The translations under genes were made by a program, and so were the position numbers. Shown here piece by piece: positions 1-9,191 of a DNA stretch of 48,625 bases (position 1 is its first letter; every line of letters starts with the position of its first letter). Origin of the DNA: Hyphomicrobiales bacterium (GTDB taxonomy: Bacteria; Pseudomonadota; Alphaproteobacteria; Rhizobiales; OSC116); NCBI GenBank assembly GCA_002401855.1, contig NVUH01000019.1, forward strand, positions 1 to 48,625, read 5' to 3'. The notes under the pieces were generated by a model. The model saw only the letters and a program-made list of their open reading frames with translations. It made no database searches and was not told the origin of the DNA.

Positions 1-1
1 G

Positions 2-709
2 GTGGATCAAGTGTTAAAAGCTGCCAAAGCTAGCAAAAATTTAGGTTTGAAGGTGGCGGTTTCGTTTACTGGTTCGTTGGCGTTTCCGTATCTTTACCCT
101 TGGCCGCAGCGCCCTGAAGGTTTGATTGAAGAAGCGTTTACAGAATTGGGTAAGCGTTGGAAGCCAATTTTGGATGCTTATGAAGATGCGGGTGTTGACC
201 TTGCTTATGAAATTCATCCTGGTGAAGATACATTTGATGGCACGACGTTTGAGATGTTTTTGGATGCAGTTGATGGCCATAAACGGGCTAATATTCTTTA
301 TGATCCATCGCATTTTATGCTGCAACAGCTTGATTATTTGGCGTTTATTGATATCTATCATGAGCGTATTAAAGCGTTTCATGTTAAAGATGCTGAGTTT
401 AACCCAACGGGTAAGCAAGGTGTTTATTCTGGTTATTCTAGTTGGATGGACAGAGCTGGGCGTTTTCGGTCTTTGGGTGATGGACATATTGATTTTAAAG
501 GTATTTTCTCTAAGCTTTCGCAATATGGTTATGACTCATGGGCGGTGCTTGAGTGGGAATGTTGCATTAAAAGCCCTGAACAAGGTGCGGCTGAAGGTGT
601 TGGTTTTATCAACGACCATATCATTGAAACTACCGATAAAGCGTTTGATGATTTTGCGGGCGGTGCGCCTGACAAGCAAATGTTGCGCGATATGATGGGC
701 ATTAAATAA
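2..709 (+). CDS. Sugar phosphate isomerase/epimerase family protein (TIM barrel), 5' end outside window
   Basis: The frame is open at the left edge, so the N-terminus is missing. About 235 residues remain; relatives are usually near 350. The visible part has the metal-site pattern of the xylose-isomerase-like TIM-barrel superfamily: an E-I-H-P-G-E strand end, YDPSHF, FHVKDAEF, and a late EWE. Such enzymes isomerise or epimerise sugars, inositols or their keto derivatives in the cytoplasm, and the substrate cannot be read from sequence. It lies 11 bp upstream of a Gfo/Idh/MocA dehydrogenase, a pairing common in sugar or polyol catabolic operons. The GTG at position 2 is probably an internal valine codon rather than the start. 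Confidence 0.85.
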   Translation: MDQVLKAAKASKNLGLKVAVSFTGSLAFPYLYPWPQRPEGLIEEAFTELGKRWKPILDAYEDAGVDLAYEIHPGEDTFDGTTFEMFLDAVDGHKRANILYDPSHFMLQQLDYLAFIDIYHERIKAFHVKDAEFNPTGKQGVYSGYSSWMDRAGRFRSLGDGHIDFKGIFSKLSQYGYDSWAVLEWECCIKSPEQGAAEGVGFINDHIIETTDKAFDDFAGGAPDKQMLRDMMGIK

Positions 710-720
710 GGATTTTTGTA

Positions 721-1869
721 ATGACTGATAATTCTCCGATTCGGTTGGGCATGGTTGGTGGCGGACAAGGTGCGTTTATTGGCGCGGTTCACCGCATTGC
801 AATGCGCATTGATGGGCAGTTTAATTTGGTGGCGGGGGCTTTGTCCTCCACACCTGAAAAGGCTTTGGCCTCGGCGTTGGAGCTGGGCATTGATGCGAAG
901 CGCAGCTATGGTTCTTATGATGAGATGGCAACGGCTGAAGCGGCGCGCGATGACGGTATTGAAGTGGTGGCGATTGTAACGCCTAATCATATGCATGCTG
1001 GGCCTGCGATTGCGTTTTTAAAAGCCGGTATTCATGTGATTTGTGATAAGCCATTGAGCAACACTTTGGAAGATAGTTTGTTGATTTCTGCTGCGGCCAA
1101 AAGCTCTGGCAAATTATTTATTCTGACGCATAATTACACGGGCTATCCGCTCATTCGCCAAGCTAAGGCGATGATTGCTGGCGGTGAGCTAGGCGATATA
1201 CGCATGGTGCAAGCCGAATATGCACAGGATTGGTTGACTGAGGCTACTGATGCTGACAATAAACAAGCCGCGTGGCGGACTGACCCGAAGCGCTCTGGCG
1301 TTGGTGGGTGCGTTGGTGACATTGGTACGCATGCTTATAACTTGTCACGGTTTGTGACGGGGCTGGAGCTTGATAGCCTATCGGCTGATATTGATGCGTT
1401 TGTTGATGGTCGTTTGGTTGATGACAATATCAATGTGATGTTGCGTTTTAAGGGCGGAGCAAAAGGTATGTTGTGGGCGTCTCAGGTGGCGGTGGGTAAT
1501 GAGAATAATCTTACCCTGCGCATTTATGGCAGCAAAGGCGGCCTTGAGTGGGCGCAAGAGAATCCGAACATTATGTATTATACACCATTTGGTGAGCCGA
1601 AGCGTATTTTAACCCGCGGTGGTGCGGGGGCTAATGATGCAGCCAATGCGGTGACACGCACGCCTGGTGGCCACCCAGAAGGTTATTTAGAAGGTTTTGC
1701 GACCATTTATAATGAGGCGGCTGCGTCTATTCGCGCAGCGCGTGCGGGGAATCTGGATACAGGTGCGCTTCCCACCATTGACGATGGTGTTGAAGGTGTT
1801 AGATTTATTTTGGCGGTGGTGAATTCATCGGCAGATAATGCCAAATGGGTAACATTGTCCGAACAGTGA
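721..1869 (+). CDS. Gfo/Idh/MocA family NAD(P)-dependent oxidoreductase
   Basis: This 382-residue protein opens with a Rossmann fold ([15 protein letters not shown], residues 11-25) and continues with the family signature around residues 95-120, where VTPNHMHAG is followed by CDKPLSN containing the conserved Lys. The C-terminal alpha/beta dimerisation domain contains [14 protein letters not shown], with a catalytic-type His. The family oxidises or reduces sugars, inositols and sugar acids with NAD(P). It follows the TIM-barrel gene by 11 bp, with an AAGGA-like ribosome binding site, so the two are almost certainly cotranscribed. A role in catabolism of one carbohydrate is inferred from context; the substrate is unknown. 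Confidence 0.88.
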   Translation: MTDNSPIRLGMVGGGQGAFIGAVHRIAMRIDGQFNLVAGALSSTPEKALASALELGIDAKRSYGSYDEMATAEAARDDGIEVVAIVTPNHMHAGPAIAFLKAGIHVICDKPLSNTLEDSLLISAAAKSSGKLFILTHNYTGYPLIRQAKAMIAGGELGDIRMVQAEYAQDWLTEATDADNKQAAWRTDPKRSGVGGCVGDIGTHAYNLSRFVTGLELDSLSADIDAFVDGRLVDDNINVMLRFKGGAKGMLWASQVAVGNENNLTLRIYGSKGGLEWAQENPNIMYYTPFGEPKRILTRGGAGANDAANAVTRTPGGHPEGYLEGFATIYNEAAASIRAARAGNLDTGALPTIDDGVEGVRFILAVVNSSADNAKWVTLSEQ

Positions 1870-1902
1870 AGCCTGAACAAAAATAAAAGATAGGTCTGAC
1901 AT

Positions 1903-3087
1903 ATGTTTCCTGCATTGACAGTTGAAAATACATTGCCAACAGATGGCGCAAATGCAACTTTGGTTGGCCGCGTTTGGCTGCCAGAGGTTGCTGGCCCTGC
2001 TGTTGTGGTGGTGCGTGGTGGTGATGTTTTTGATGTATCGCGGGCTGTGGCGACTATGTCTGAGCTTATTAATGCCGAAAACCCGCGGGCGATATTACAG
2101 AATAATGTTGGCGTGAAAATTTGCTCTGTCGCTGAATTATTGGCCAACACTGTGCCGCATAATGATGGTGCGGGAGATAACCAAAAACCTTGGTTATTGA
2201 CGCCGATTGATTTGCAAGCCATCAAAGCCAATGGGGTGACTTTTGCTGCCTCTATGTTAGAGCGGGTGATTGAAGAAAAAGCCATGGGTGACCCCGTGGT
2301 TGCTGACGAAATTCGCGGCGTGATTAACGAAAAAGTCGGCGCGAATTTGGCTGAAATTACCCCTGGTAGCGATGAGGCTGAGCGGGTTAAGCAAGTTCTT
2401 ATTGAGCAAGATATGTGGAGCCAATATTTGGAAGTGGGCATTGGGCCTTATGCTGAGGTGTTTACCAAAGCGCCGACTATGTCTAGCGTTGGTGCTGGTT
2501 TTGAAGTTGGTATTCACCCTGAATCGACATGGAATAACCCAGAGCCAGAAGTGGTTTTGGTGGTCAATGCAGCGGGCAAAATTGTTGGTGCGACTTTGGG
2601 TAATGATGTGAATTTGCGTGATTTTGAGGGGCGTTCTGCCTTATTGTTGGGCAAAGCTAAGGATAACAATGCCTCGGCGGCGCTGGGGCCATTTATCAGG
2701 CTGGTTGATGATGGTTTTGGGCTTGACGACATACGCCAGATGGATTTGGCGATGAGTGTTGACGGCGAAGATGGTTATCATTTGAGCGATGGCTCATCGA
2801 TGAAATTTATTAGCCGTGACATCGAGGATTTGGTCGGCCAGACCATTTCGCGCAATCATCAATATCCCGATGGTTTGGTTTTATATACAGGCACGATGTT
2901 TGCGCCGACTGATGATCGCGGCGAAAAAGGCAGTGGTTTTACCCATAAAGTTGGTGACATTGTGCGTGTTTCATCACCAAAACTGGGTATGTTGACCAAT
3001 CGGGTGAATTTAACCACTAAAGCGCCTGAATGGGTTTTTGGTGTGGGGGCTTTGATGAGAAACCTCGCCAAACGTGGCTTAGTCTGA
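1903..3087 (+). CDS. Fumarylacetoacetate hydrolase (FAH) family protein
   Basis: This 394-residue protein has a divergent N-terminal half and a C-terminal FAH fold. The fold shows HPESTWNNPEPEVVLVV (conserved Glu residues for the divalent metal), GNDVNLRDFEGRSALLLGKAK and GSGFTHKVGDIVRV near the end. Family members cleave or decarboxylate 2,4-diketo acids or hydrate 2-oxo acids. Following a sugar isomerase and a dehydrogenase, it could act on a keto-deoxy sugar acid, but that is inference. It starts 33 bp after the dehydrogenase. Its last 9 bp overlap the 3' end of the convergent DedA gene, so no terminator fits between them. Confidence 0.82.
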   Translation: MFPALTVENTLPTDGANATLVGRVWLPEVAGPAVVVVRGGDVFDVSRAVATMSELINAENPRAILQNNVGVKICSVAELLANTVPHNDGAGDNQKPWLLTPIDLQAIKANGVTFAASMLERVIEEKAMGDPVVADEIRGVINEKVGANLAEITPGSDEAERVKQVLIEQDMWSQYLEVGIGPYAEVFTKAPTMSSVGAGFEVGIHPESTWNNPEPEVVLVVNAAGKIVGATLGNDVNLRDFEGRSALLLGKAKDNNASAALGPFIRLVDDGFGLDDIRQMDLAMSVDGEDGYHLSDGSSMKFISRDIEDLVGQTISRNHQYPDGLVLYTGTMFAPTDDRGEKGSGFTHKVGDIVRVSSPKLGMLTNRVNLTTKAPEWVFGVGALMRNLAKRGLV

Positions 3088-3729
3088 CCTTTTATTTTTA
3101 AAAGTTGCAAAAAAGCGGTTTAAGAATTTGCGGCGGATGAAACTTTGTAGCCACCAAATAAAGCCAATTATGACGGCAATGATGAGGGCTGAGAGTAGAA
3201 TGTTTTCGACCAAAAAGGCCTGAACAATTAGCCAAATTTCATAAATATTGAAAAATTCATAGCCCAGAGCTGACAGATAACCAACCAGAATGAATTGCGC
3301 CAGAGCCAATAAAATGCTGCTGACGCTGGCTAAGGTATAGCGCAGGTAATTTAACCTATATGCGCCCGCCATGGCTTGCGCGACCCAAGAAACGGGGCCT
3401 AAGAAGCGCGAGGCGAAGATGAATTTGGCGCCTTTTTGCTGGATGAGCAGGCGGCCATGGGCGATGAAACGCCTACGTTTGCGCCCCTTGATGCGGTTAA
3501 AGGTTTTGGGGCCTAATATACGGCCAATGCCATAGGAAGTTTGATCGCCTAAAACAGCACCGAGATAGACTAAAAATACTAAATTCCACCCCCTGCCACT
3601 GCCAAGTTCAAACCCTGCTAATAAAAAAGCTGGTTCGCCTGGAATGAAAAAATTGACTGGAAATAAAGCATCACCAAAGGCCACAAGAAAAGTGATGAGC
3701 GGGATGGGGAGCTCGATAAAATCTAGCAT
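3079..3729 (-). CDS. DedA family integral membrane protein
   Basis: The product has 216 residues and several hydrophobic segments. It carries the DedA (VTT/SNARE-associated) hallmarks: an N-terminal re-entrant-like segment with FFIPGEPAFLLAGFELG, then GAVLGDQTSYGIGR, and FASRFLGPVSWVAQAMAG, matching the family F-x-x-R-F-x-G-P-x-R/S motif. DedA proteins sit in the inner membrane and several are undecaprenyl-phosphate or phospholipid flippases. The ATG is adjacent to the stop codon of the upstream glycosyltransferase with no spacer, so the two are translationally coupled. Pairing with a GT2 enzyme suggests a role in lipid-carrier or envelope glycan metabolism, which is inference. Confidence 0.88.
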   Translation of the reverse strand: MLDFIELPIPLITFLVAFGDALFPVNFFIPGEPAFLLAGFELGSGRGWNLVFLVYLGAVLGDQTSYGIGRILGPKTFNRIKGRKRRRFIAHGRLLIQQKGAKFIFASRFLGPVSWVAQAMAGAYRLNYLRYTLASVSSILLALAQFILVGYLSALGYEFFNIYEIWLIVQAFLVENILLSALIIAVIIGFIWWLQSFIRRKFLNRFFATFKNKRSD

Positions 3730-4470
3730 TTAGAGGTTTTTATGTTTCTTGGCATGATGACCAAATTCATATGACACTTCGTCTTTGGTAATTTCGCCGA
3801 TGAAGAAGCGTCTTATATTGGCAATGCTCCAAATGTAGAGGATTTTAATATGACCCTCCTGCTCGAAACGCCGCATATCGAATTTAAAAGTGAGGTATAT
3901 CATGTTAAATTTGAGTTTTTTATCGCTTTTGGCTTTGACAGCATATTCGCAGTCTTCGCCGATTTGGATTTTTTCATTAAAACCACCAACGGCAGAATGT
4001 GCGGTTTTGGTGGACAATATGCAGGCGCCAACAATGGTGGGAAAAACCCACTTGGTGAACCACAGGCCGACATTAACCAACGCCAGAGTGGAGCGGTTGG
4101 CTGGTGTGCCTTGGCTCATATCGCAATAAACGCCTGCAATGTCTATTTTTTGGGTGTCGACAATGTCTAAGGCTTGTTTGATGAAATCTGAATTGAGGCG
4201 GGTGTCGGCATCTAGGAATAGTAGGCGCTCGAATTTTGCAGCGGCGGCGCCTGTATTGCGGCCGAGGCTGACGCCGCGTGTTTCATTTTTTATGATTTTA
4301 AAATACTTAAAATCGTCGGAAAATTTTTGTGCCACTTCAATAGTGTCATCATCACTGCAGCTATCAACCACAATGACTTCAAAATCATTGACTGTTTGCT
4401 GTTTAAGATCATTCAATATGTTTGCGATTGTGGTCTGCTCATTTAAAGTGATGATAACGACACTTAACAT
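3730..4470 (-). CDS. Glycosyltransferase family 2 protein
   Basis: The 246-residue protein starts with the GT-A fold: SVVIITLNEQ, then VIVVDSCSDDDT and LLFLDADTRL (the DxD nucleotide-sugar site). GGFNEKIQIGEDCEYAVKAK provides the catalytic-type Asp region. Length matches short GT2 enzymes that add a sugar to lipid-linked or cell-surface acceptors. A weakly hydrophobic stretch (about residues 128-155) may contact the membrane. It is first in a two-gene unit with DedA and is divergent from the amaA-like gene. Donor and acceptor cannot be determined. Confidence 0.88.
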   Translation of the reverse strand: MLSVVIITLNEQTTIANILNDLKQQTVNDFEVIVVDSCSDDDTIEVAQKFSDDFKYFKIIKNETRGVSLGRNTGAAAAKFERLLFLDADTRLNSDFIKQALDIVDTQKIDIAGVYCDMSQGTPANRSTLALVNVGLWFTKWVFPTIVGACILSTKTAHSAVGGFNEKIQIGEDCEYAVKAKSDKKLKFNMIYLTFKFDMRRFEQEGHIKILYIWSIANIRRFFIGEITKDEVSYEFGHHAKKHKNL

Positions 4471-4492
4471 AATTGATTGCTTCCTTAAAAAA

Positions 4493-4523
4493 TTGGCATA
4501 ACATCTATGTTTTGAGATATAAT
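4493..4523 (+). promoter_or_regulatory. Possible sigma-70-type promoter for the amaA-amaB-pepF-comB unit
   Basis: In the 111-bp divergent spacer a TTGGCA (4493-4498) and a perfect TATAAT (4518-4523) lie 19 bp apart, 58 bp upstream of the amaA-like ATG. The spacing is longer than the usual 17 bp, so this is tentative. Confidence 0.3.
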
Positions 4524-4581
4524 GGTTTCATCATAAATGTCAATTGTGACGGGGTTATTATCTGGTAAATAAGGTGAATGA

Positions 4582-5877
4582 ATGGCGGAAAAAGCGCGGA
4601 ATTTATGGCATTTGGCGAAACCGATTGCTGAATTAAAACCGCTTTGTGAAACGTTACATGCCGACGTGGCGATCGTTGGGGCAGGGTATACGGGGCTTTC
4701 ATGTGCATTGCATTTGGCGCAACAAGGTAAACACGTGGTGGTGCTGGAGGCGCATGATGTTGGCTATGGTGCATCTGGCCGTAATGTTGGTTTAACCAAT
4801 GCTGGGCTGTGGATTATGCCCGAGGATGCCGTAAGGTCAATGGGCGTTACGCAGGGGCAGCGAATCAATCAGTTTTTAATTGATTCGCCGCGATATGTTG
4901 ATCAGTTAATTGCGGCGCATAAAATTGACTGCGATTATACGCGTAATGGCACCTTGCATTTGGCACATAATGCGCGAGCGATGAAATATTTGAGCGCGAG
5001 GCGTGGGCAATTGGCGGCATATGGCGCGGATGTTGAGTTGCTTGACAAAGATGTGACGTATGAACTGACACGGGCGGAAAATTATCATGGGGCGTTGAAA
5101 GATAGCCGGGCTGGTACATTGCAGCCGCTTAAATATTGCCTTGGTTTGGCACGCGCGGCGCTAAAATCTGGTGTACAAATATATAATCATAGTGCAGTTT
5201 TGGACATTGAGCAAAGCGTGGCGGGTGCGGGTGATAAAGGCGGAAAAATGCAGCTAAAAACCCAATATGGCCATATTATTGCTAATGATATTATCTTGGC
5301 AACCAATGCTTATGAAGAAAAATTGAGTCATAACAAAAGCCTATATACAAGCCTCTATTATTGCCAGCTGGCGAGCAAAATTTTAAGCGAGGTGCAGCGT
5401 GAGCAATGCTTGCCAGCGAATATGGGTGTTTGGGATAGCGGGGCGGTGATGCGTTCGTTTCGCACGGATGCTGAAGGTCGGCTGCTGGTTGGTACAGTGG
5501 GGAATATACATACGGCGAGTGCGGACGGCTTTAAAAAATGGTCGCGGCATGTGGTTGCGAAGACATTTCCGCATATTGGTGAGTTGAAATATGAGTATGC
5601 TTGGGCGGGAAGGATTGCTAAATCGGCCAATAATATACCGCAAATACAAGAAGTGCATAAAGGCGTTTATCAGATTGTGGGTTATAGTGGCCGCGGCATT
5701 GCGCCTGCGACGGTGACGGGCAAATTAATGGCTGATTACTTATGCAAAAATATATCGGCAGATGAATTGCCATTGCCATTTAATGTGGCTAAACATATAA
5801 ACTTTAATAGAGTGCGGGCGGCCATTTATGAAATTGGCTGTCAATTGTCACATATCAGCGATTTTATAGTGAGGTGA
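4582..5877 (+). CDS. amaA: FAD-dependent oxidoreductase, AmaA-like (probable L-pipecolate oxidase)
   Basis: The 431-residue protein begins with a dinucleotide-binding fold: VAIVGAGYTGLSCALHLA at about residues 29-46, then VVLEAHDVGYGASGRNVG, the DAO-family FAD signature. A late GYSGRGIAPATVTGK closes the FAD site. Such enzymes oxidise secondary or primary amines. The next gene, 3 bp downstream, is an ALDH7-type dehydrogenase. In Pseudomonas putida, AmaA (pipecolate oxidase) and AmaB (the ALDH7 enzyme) act in sequence in lysine catabolism and have closely similar lengths, so pipecolate is the best substrate guess. A PuuB-like gamma-glutamylputrescine oxidase is the main alternative. The start is supported by AAGG 7 bp upstream. 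Confidence 0.72.
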   Translation: MAEKARNLWHLAKPIAELKPLCETLHADVAIVGAGYTGLSCALHLAQQGKHVVVLEAHDVGYGASGRNVGLTNAGLWIMPEDAVRSMGVTQGQRINQFLIDSPRYVDQLIAAHKIDCDYTRNGTLHLAHNARAMKYLSARRGQLAAYGADVELLDKDVTYELTRAENYHGALKDSRAGTLQPLKYCLGLARAALKSGVQIYNHSAVLDIEQSVAGAGDKGGKMQLKTQYGHIIANDIILATNAYEEKLSHNKSLYTSLYYCQLASKILSEVQREQCLPANMGVWDSGAVMRSFRTDAEGRLLVGTVGNIHTASADGFKKWSRHVVAKTFPHIGELKYEYAWAGRIAKSANNIPQIQEVHKGVYQIVGYSGRGIAPATVTGKLMADYLCKNISADELPLPFNVAKHINFNRVRAAIYEIGCQLSHISDFIVR

Positions 5878-5880
5878 AGT

Positions 5881-7380
5881 ATGGAAATGAACGAAATTTA
5901 TGCCAAATTAGGTTTGGATGCGGGCTTGATTGCAGGTGGTGATTTGGCTGTATTTACACCGATTGACGGCGGTAAAATTGCTGATGTGAAAATGGATGAT
6001 GAGGCTTCTATTGAAGCTAAAATTGATGCGTCTGTGGTGGCGTTTAAGCAATGGCGCACTGTGCCTGCGCCGCGGCGTGGTGAATTGGTGCGTATATTGG
6101 GCAATATTTTGCGTGATAAAAAGGATGCGCTTGGCTCTTTGGTGGCTTTAGAGTGCGGGAAAATTTACCAAGAAGGCCTTGGTGAAGTGCAGGAAATGAT
6201 TGATATTTGTGATTTTGCGGTGGGGGTGAGCCGGCAATTATACGGCCTGACGATTAGCTCTGAACGGCCATTGCATAAAATGCGTGAATATTGGCAACCA
6301 TTGGGGCCTGTTGGCATTATTTCGGCGTTTAATTTTCCTGTTGCGGTCTGGGCTTGGAATACGGCTTTGGCGTTGATATGTGGTGATAGTGTGATTTGGA
6401 AGCCATCTGAAAAAACCCCTGTGACGGCGCTGGCTTGTCAGAAAATTTTGTTGGAGGCGATGGAAGAATTTGGCGCTGATGCGCCTCTGAATTTGAGCCA
6501 AGTGATTATTGGTGAGCGTGATGCGGGCGCGCAAATGGTGGCGAGCCGTAAAATGGCGTTGATTAGTGCAACAGGCAGTACCGCTATGGGCAAGATTGTT
6601 GGCGCTCAGGTGGCTGACAGATTTGGCAAAAGTATTTTGGAATTGGGTGGTAATAATGCGATCATCGTGGCGCCTTCGGCTGATTTGAATTTGGCGTTTC
6701 AGGGTATTTTGTTTGGTGCGGTGGGGACTTGTGGGCAGAGATGTACGTCGACACGGCGTGTGTTTGTGCATGATGATATTTACGACACACTAGTGCCGAA
6801 GTTGAAGGCTGCTTATGGGCAGATTAACATTGGTGACCCGTTGGATGAGGCGGTTTTGGTGGGGCCGTTGATTGATGGGCAGGCGTTTGATAATATGCAA
6901 GCGGCGCTTAAAATTGCGGCTGCTGATGGGGCTGAAATTTTGGGTGGTGAGCGGATATTGCAGGAAAAACATCCTGATGCTTATTATGTGAACCCTGCGA
7001 TTGTTGAACTTGATGGCAATGTGCAGAGCGAGACATTTGCGCCGATTCTTTATGTGTTTAAATATAGCGAATTGGATGATGCGATTGCGCGGCAAAATGA
7101 TGTGCCGCAGGGGTTATCTTCGGCAATCTTTACGCGTGATGTGTTGGAAGCTGAAATTTTTACCAGCGAAAGCGGCTCTGACTGCGGAATTGCCAATGTT
7201 AACATTGGTACATCGGGCGCTGAAATTGGCGGAGCATTTGGTGGAGAGAAGGAAACTGGCGGGGGGCGTGAGAGTGGCTCGGATGCTTGGAAGGGTTATA
7301 TGCGGCGGATGACATCGACTTTGAATTATTCGAAAGAATTGCCATTGGCGCAGGGTATTAAATTTGATTTGGGGGACTGA
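5881..7380 (+). CDS. amaB: ALDH7-family aldehyde dehydrogenase, AmaB-like (aminoadipate semialdehyde / piperideine-6-carboxylate dehydrogenase)
   Basis: This 499-residue enzyme has a full ALDH fold. It carries ALDH7 (antiquitin) signatures: EGLGEVQEMIDICDFAVG, SERPLHKMREYWQPLGPVG, and AFNFPVAVWAWN. The general base is Glu254 in LELGGNNA and the catalytic Cys is Cys288 in GQRCTST. ALDH7 enzymes oxidise L-2-aminoadipate 6-semialdehyde, which is in equilibrium with piperideine-6-carboxylate, to 2-aminoadipate using NAD(P). Being 3 bp from an FAD amine oxidase, it would take the oxidase product, forming a lysine/pipecolate degradation module. The ATG has GAGGTGA just upstream, overlapping the amaA stop; a second ATG two codons in is possible. 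Confidence 0.85.
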   Translation: MEMNEIYAKLGLDAGLIAGGDLAVFTPIDGGKIADVKMDDEASIEAKIDASVVAFKQWRTVPAPRRGELVRILGNILRDKKDALGSLVALECGKIYQEGLGEVQEMIDICDFAVGVSRQLYGLTISSERPLHKMREYWQPLGPVGIISAFNFPVAVWAWNTALALICGDSVIWKPSEKTPVTALACQKILLEAMEEFGADAPLNLSQVIIGERDAGAQMVASRKMALISATGSTAMGKIVGAQVADRFGKSILELGGNNAIIVAPSADLNLAFQGILFGAVGTCGQRCTSTRRVFVHDDIYDTLVPKLKAAYGQINIGDPLDEAVLVGPLIDGQAFDNMQAALKIAAADGAEILGGERILQEKHPDAYYVNPAIVELDGNVQSETFAPILYVFKYSELDDAIARQNDVPQGLSSAIFTRDVLEAEIFTSESGSDCGIANVNIGTSGAEIGGAFGGEKETGGGRESGSDAWKGYMRRMTSTLNYSKELPLAQGIKFDLGD

Positions 7381-7385
7381 TAAAA

Positions 7386-9191
7386 ATGGCTTATTTGCAA
7401 AATTGGGACAATGCTGTTCATTATAGCGATATTGATGATGTGAAAATCAACAAAGACATTGCTGAATTGCGCGAAGAGGTTACTGCGCTTGAAGCGGAAA
7501 CTAAGTTGTTTGCTGATCATTTGAACGGTGAATTGCCTGATTGGAATGATGAGATTGCTGGGCAATTATCTGCGGTGTTTGTGCGGTTGGATGGTATTTC
7601 GCCGCGTATTCATAATCTTTCGGTTTATGTGCAGAGTGTGGCGACGATTGACAGTGGTAATGTTGAGGCCAAAAAACTTATTTCGGTGATGCAGGGTTTG
7701 GGCTCGAATATGGGGCAGGCATTTGCGCCGGTTATGGTGTTTTTAACCCGTGTTTCGGATGAGTTTATTGCCAGTCTTTATGGGCAAGAATTTATTGCGC
7801 CTTATCAATTTAAGATTGATTATAGCCGCGGCCATCGCGATCAATTGTTGAGTGTGAATGAAGAGAATTTAATTTCGGCCATGGCGCAGAATGGGTTGCA
7901 GGCGTGGGGCAATTTATATAATGAATTGTCGTCATCGCTTAGCGGTGAGGTGAATGGCGAGACTTATGGTTTGGCTAAGATTTTTAATATGCAATTTGAT
8001 GATGACCGTGATACGCGCGAGCAAGCTTGGCGGGCGACTCAAAAGGCGTGGTCTGGCCGCGCTGAAACTGCGGCTTATATTGTGAACAGCATTAATGGGT
8101 GGCGGATTGAGGAGCGCAAAAAACGCTCTAGCATATCTGAATATCATTATTTGGATGAGGCGGTGCGCGATAGCCATGTGAGCCGTAAAACATTGGATGC
8201 GATGATGGGCGCGGCTTATGATCGGCGTGACATTGGGCATCGGGCTTTGGCGGGTATGCAGAAGCATTTAGGCGTTGATGAAATGCGGCCGTGGGATTTA
8301 ACCTCGCCGGCGCCAGTGAGCAGCAATGCCACATACACTTATGATGAGGCGATTGATTTGATTGCTAAATGTTTTAGTGCGTTTAACCCCGAAATGGGCG
8401 CATTTGTGGTGATGATGGCCGAAAAAGGTTGGATTGATGCAGAGCCGACTGACACCAGACGCACGGGGGCTTATTGCACAGGTTTTAGTGAGCCGCGCGA
8501 GCCGCGAGTGTTTATGACATTTGAAGGCACGATGACCAATGTGACGACTTTGGCGCATGAATTGGGCCATGCTTGGCACAATTGGGTGATGCGTGATATG
8601 CACAAAACTCTCACTCAATATCCGATGACATTGGCTGAAACGGCAAGTATTTTTGCTGAAAATTTGGTGCGTGATTATTTATTTACGCATGCCAAAGATG
8701 AAGATGCAAAATTGGTGATTGGGTGGAATGATGCCGAAATGGCAACCGCCATGCTGAATAATATTCCTGCACGGTTTGATTTTGAGCGAAAATTGGTTGA
8801 TGCGCGGATGAGTGGTTTTGTGCCTGAGCCGCAATTGGTAAAGCTGATGGGCGATGCGTGGGGCAAATGGTATGGTGATAGTTTGGCCGAATATGACCCG
8901 TATTTTTGGGCGACTAAGCTGCATTTTTCTATATCGGGCATGGGTTTTTACAATTATCCTTATTTGTTTGGGTATTTATTTAGCCTTGGAGTTTATCAGC
9001 AAAAAGATGAATTGGGCGATCGGTTTAATGATTTATATACGGGTTTATTGCGTGACACGGGCAGCATGACTGCCGAGCAAGTGGTGATGAAGCATTTAAA
9101 GCGCGACATTGAAAAAGAAGAATTTTGGCATAATAGTTTGGACATGGTTGATAAAGCCATTGGGCAATTTGAAAGCTTAGCGGTGAAATGA
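7386..9191 (+). CDS. pepF: M3 family oligoendopeptidase F (zinc metallopeptidase)
   Basis: The 601-residue cytosolic peptidase has the M3 zinc motif LAHELGHAWH with the first His at residue 391. A downstream Glu in the TLAETASIFAENLV segment supplies the third ligand. No signal peptide is visible. Family members cut short peptides of about 7-17 residues. It begins 5 bp after amaB with GGGGGA as a ribosome binding site, so it belongs to the same operon. Peptide breakdown feeding lysine oxidation would be consistent with the neighbours but is inference. Its last four bases ATGA contain the start codon of the next gene. Confidence 0.9.
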   Translation: MAYLQNWDNAVHYSDIDDVKINKDIAELREEVTALEAETKLFADHLNGELPDWNDEIAGQLSAVFVRLDGISPRIHNLSVYVQSVATIDSGNVEAKKLISVMQGLGSNMGQAFAPVMVFLTRVSDEFIASLYGQEFIAPYQFKIDYSRGHRDQLLSVNEENLISAMAQNGLQAWGNLYNELSSSLSGEVNGETYGLAKIFNMQFDDDRDTREQAWRATQKAWSGRAETAAYIVNSINGWRIEERKKRSSISEYHYLDEAVRDSHVSRKTLDAMMGAAYDRRDIGHRALAGMQKHLGVDEMRPWDLTSPAPVSSNATYTYDEAIDLIAKCFSAFNPEMGAFVVMMAEKGWIDAEPTDTRRTGAYCTGFSEPREPRVFMTFEGTMTNVTTLAHELGHAWHNWVMRDMHKTLTQYPMTLAETASIFAENLVRDYLFTHAKDEDAKLVIGWNDAEMATAMLNNIPARFDFERKLVDARMSGFVPEPQLVKLMGDAWGKWYGDSLAEYDPYFWATKLHFSISGMGFYNYPYLFGYLFSLGVYQQKDELGDRFNDLYTGLLRDTGSMTAEQVVMKHLKRDIEKEEFWHNSLDMVDKAIGQFESLAVK

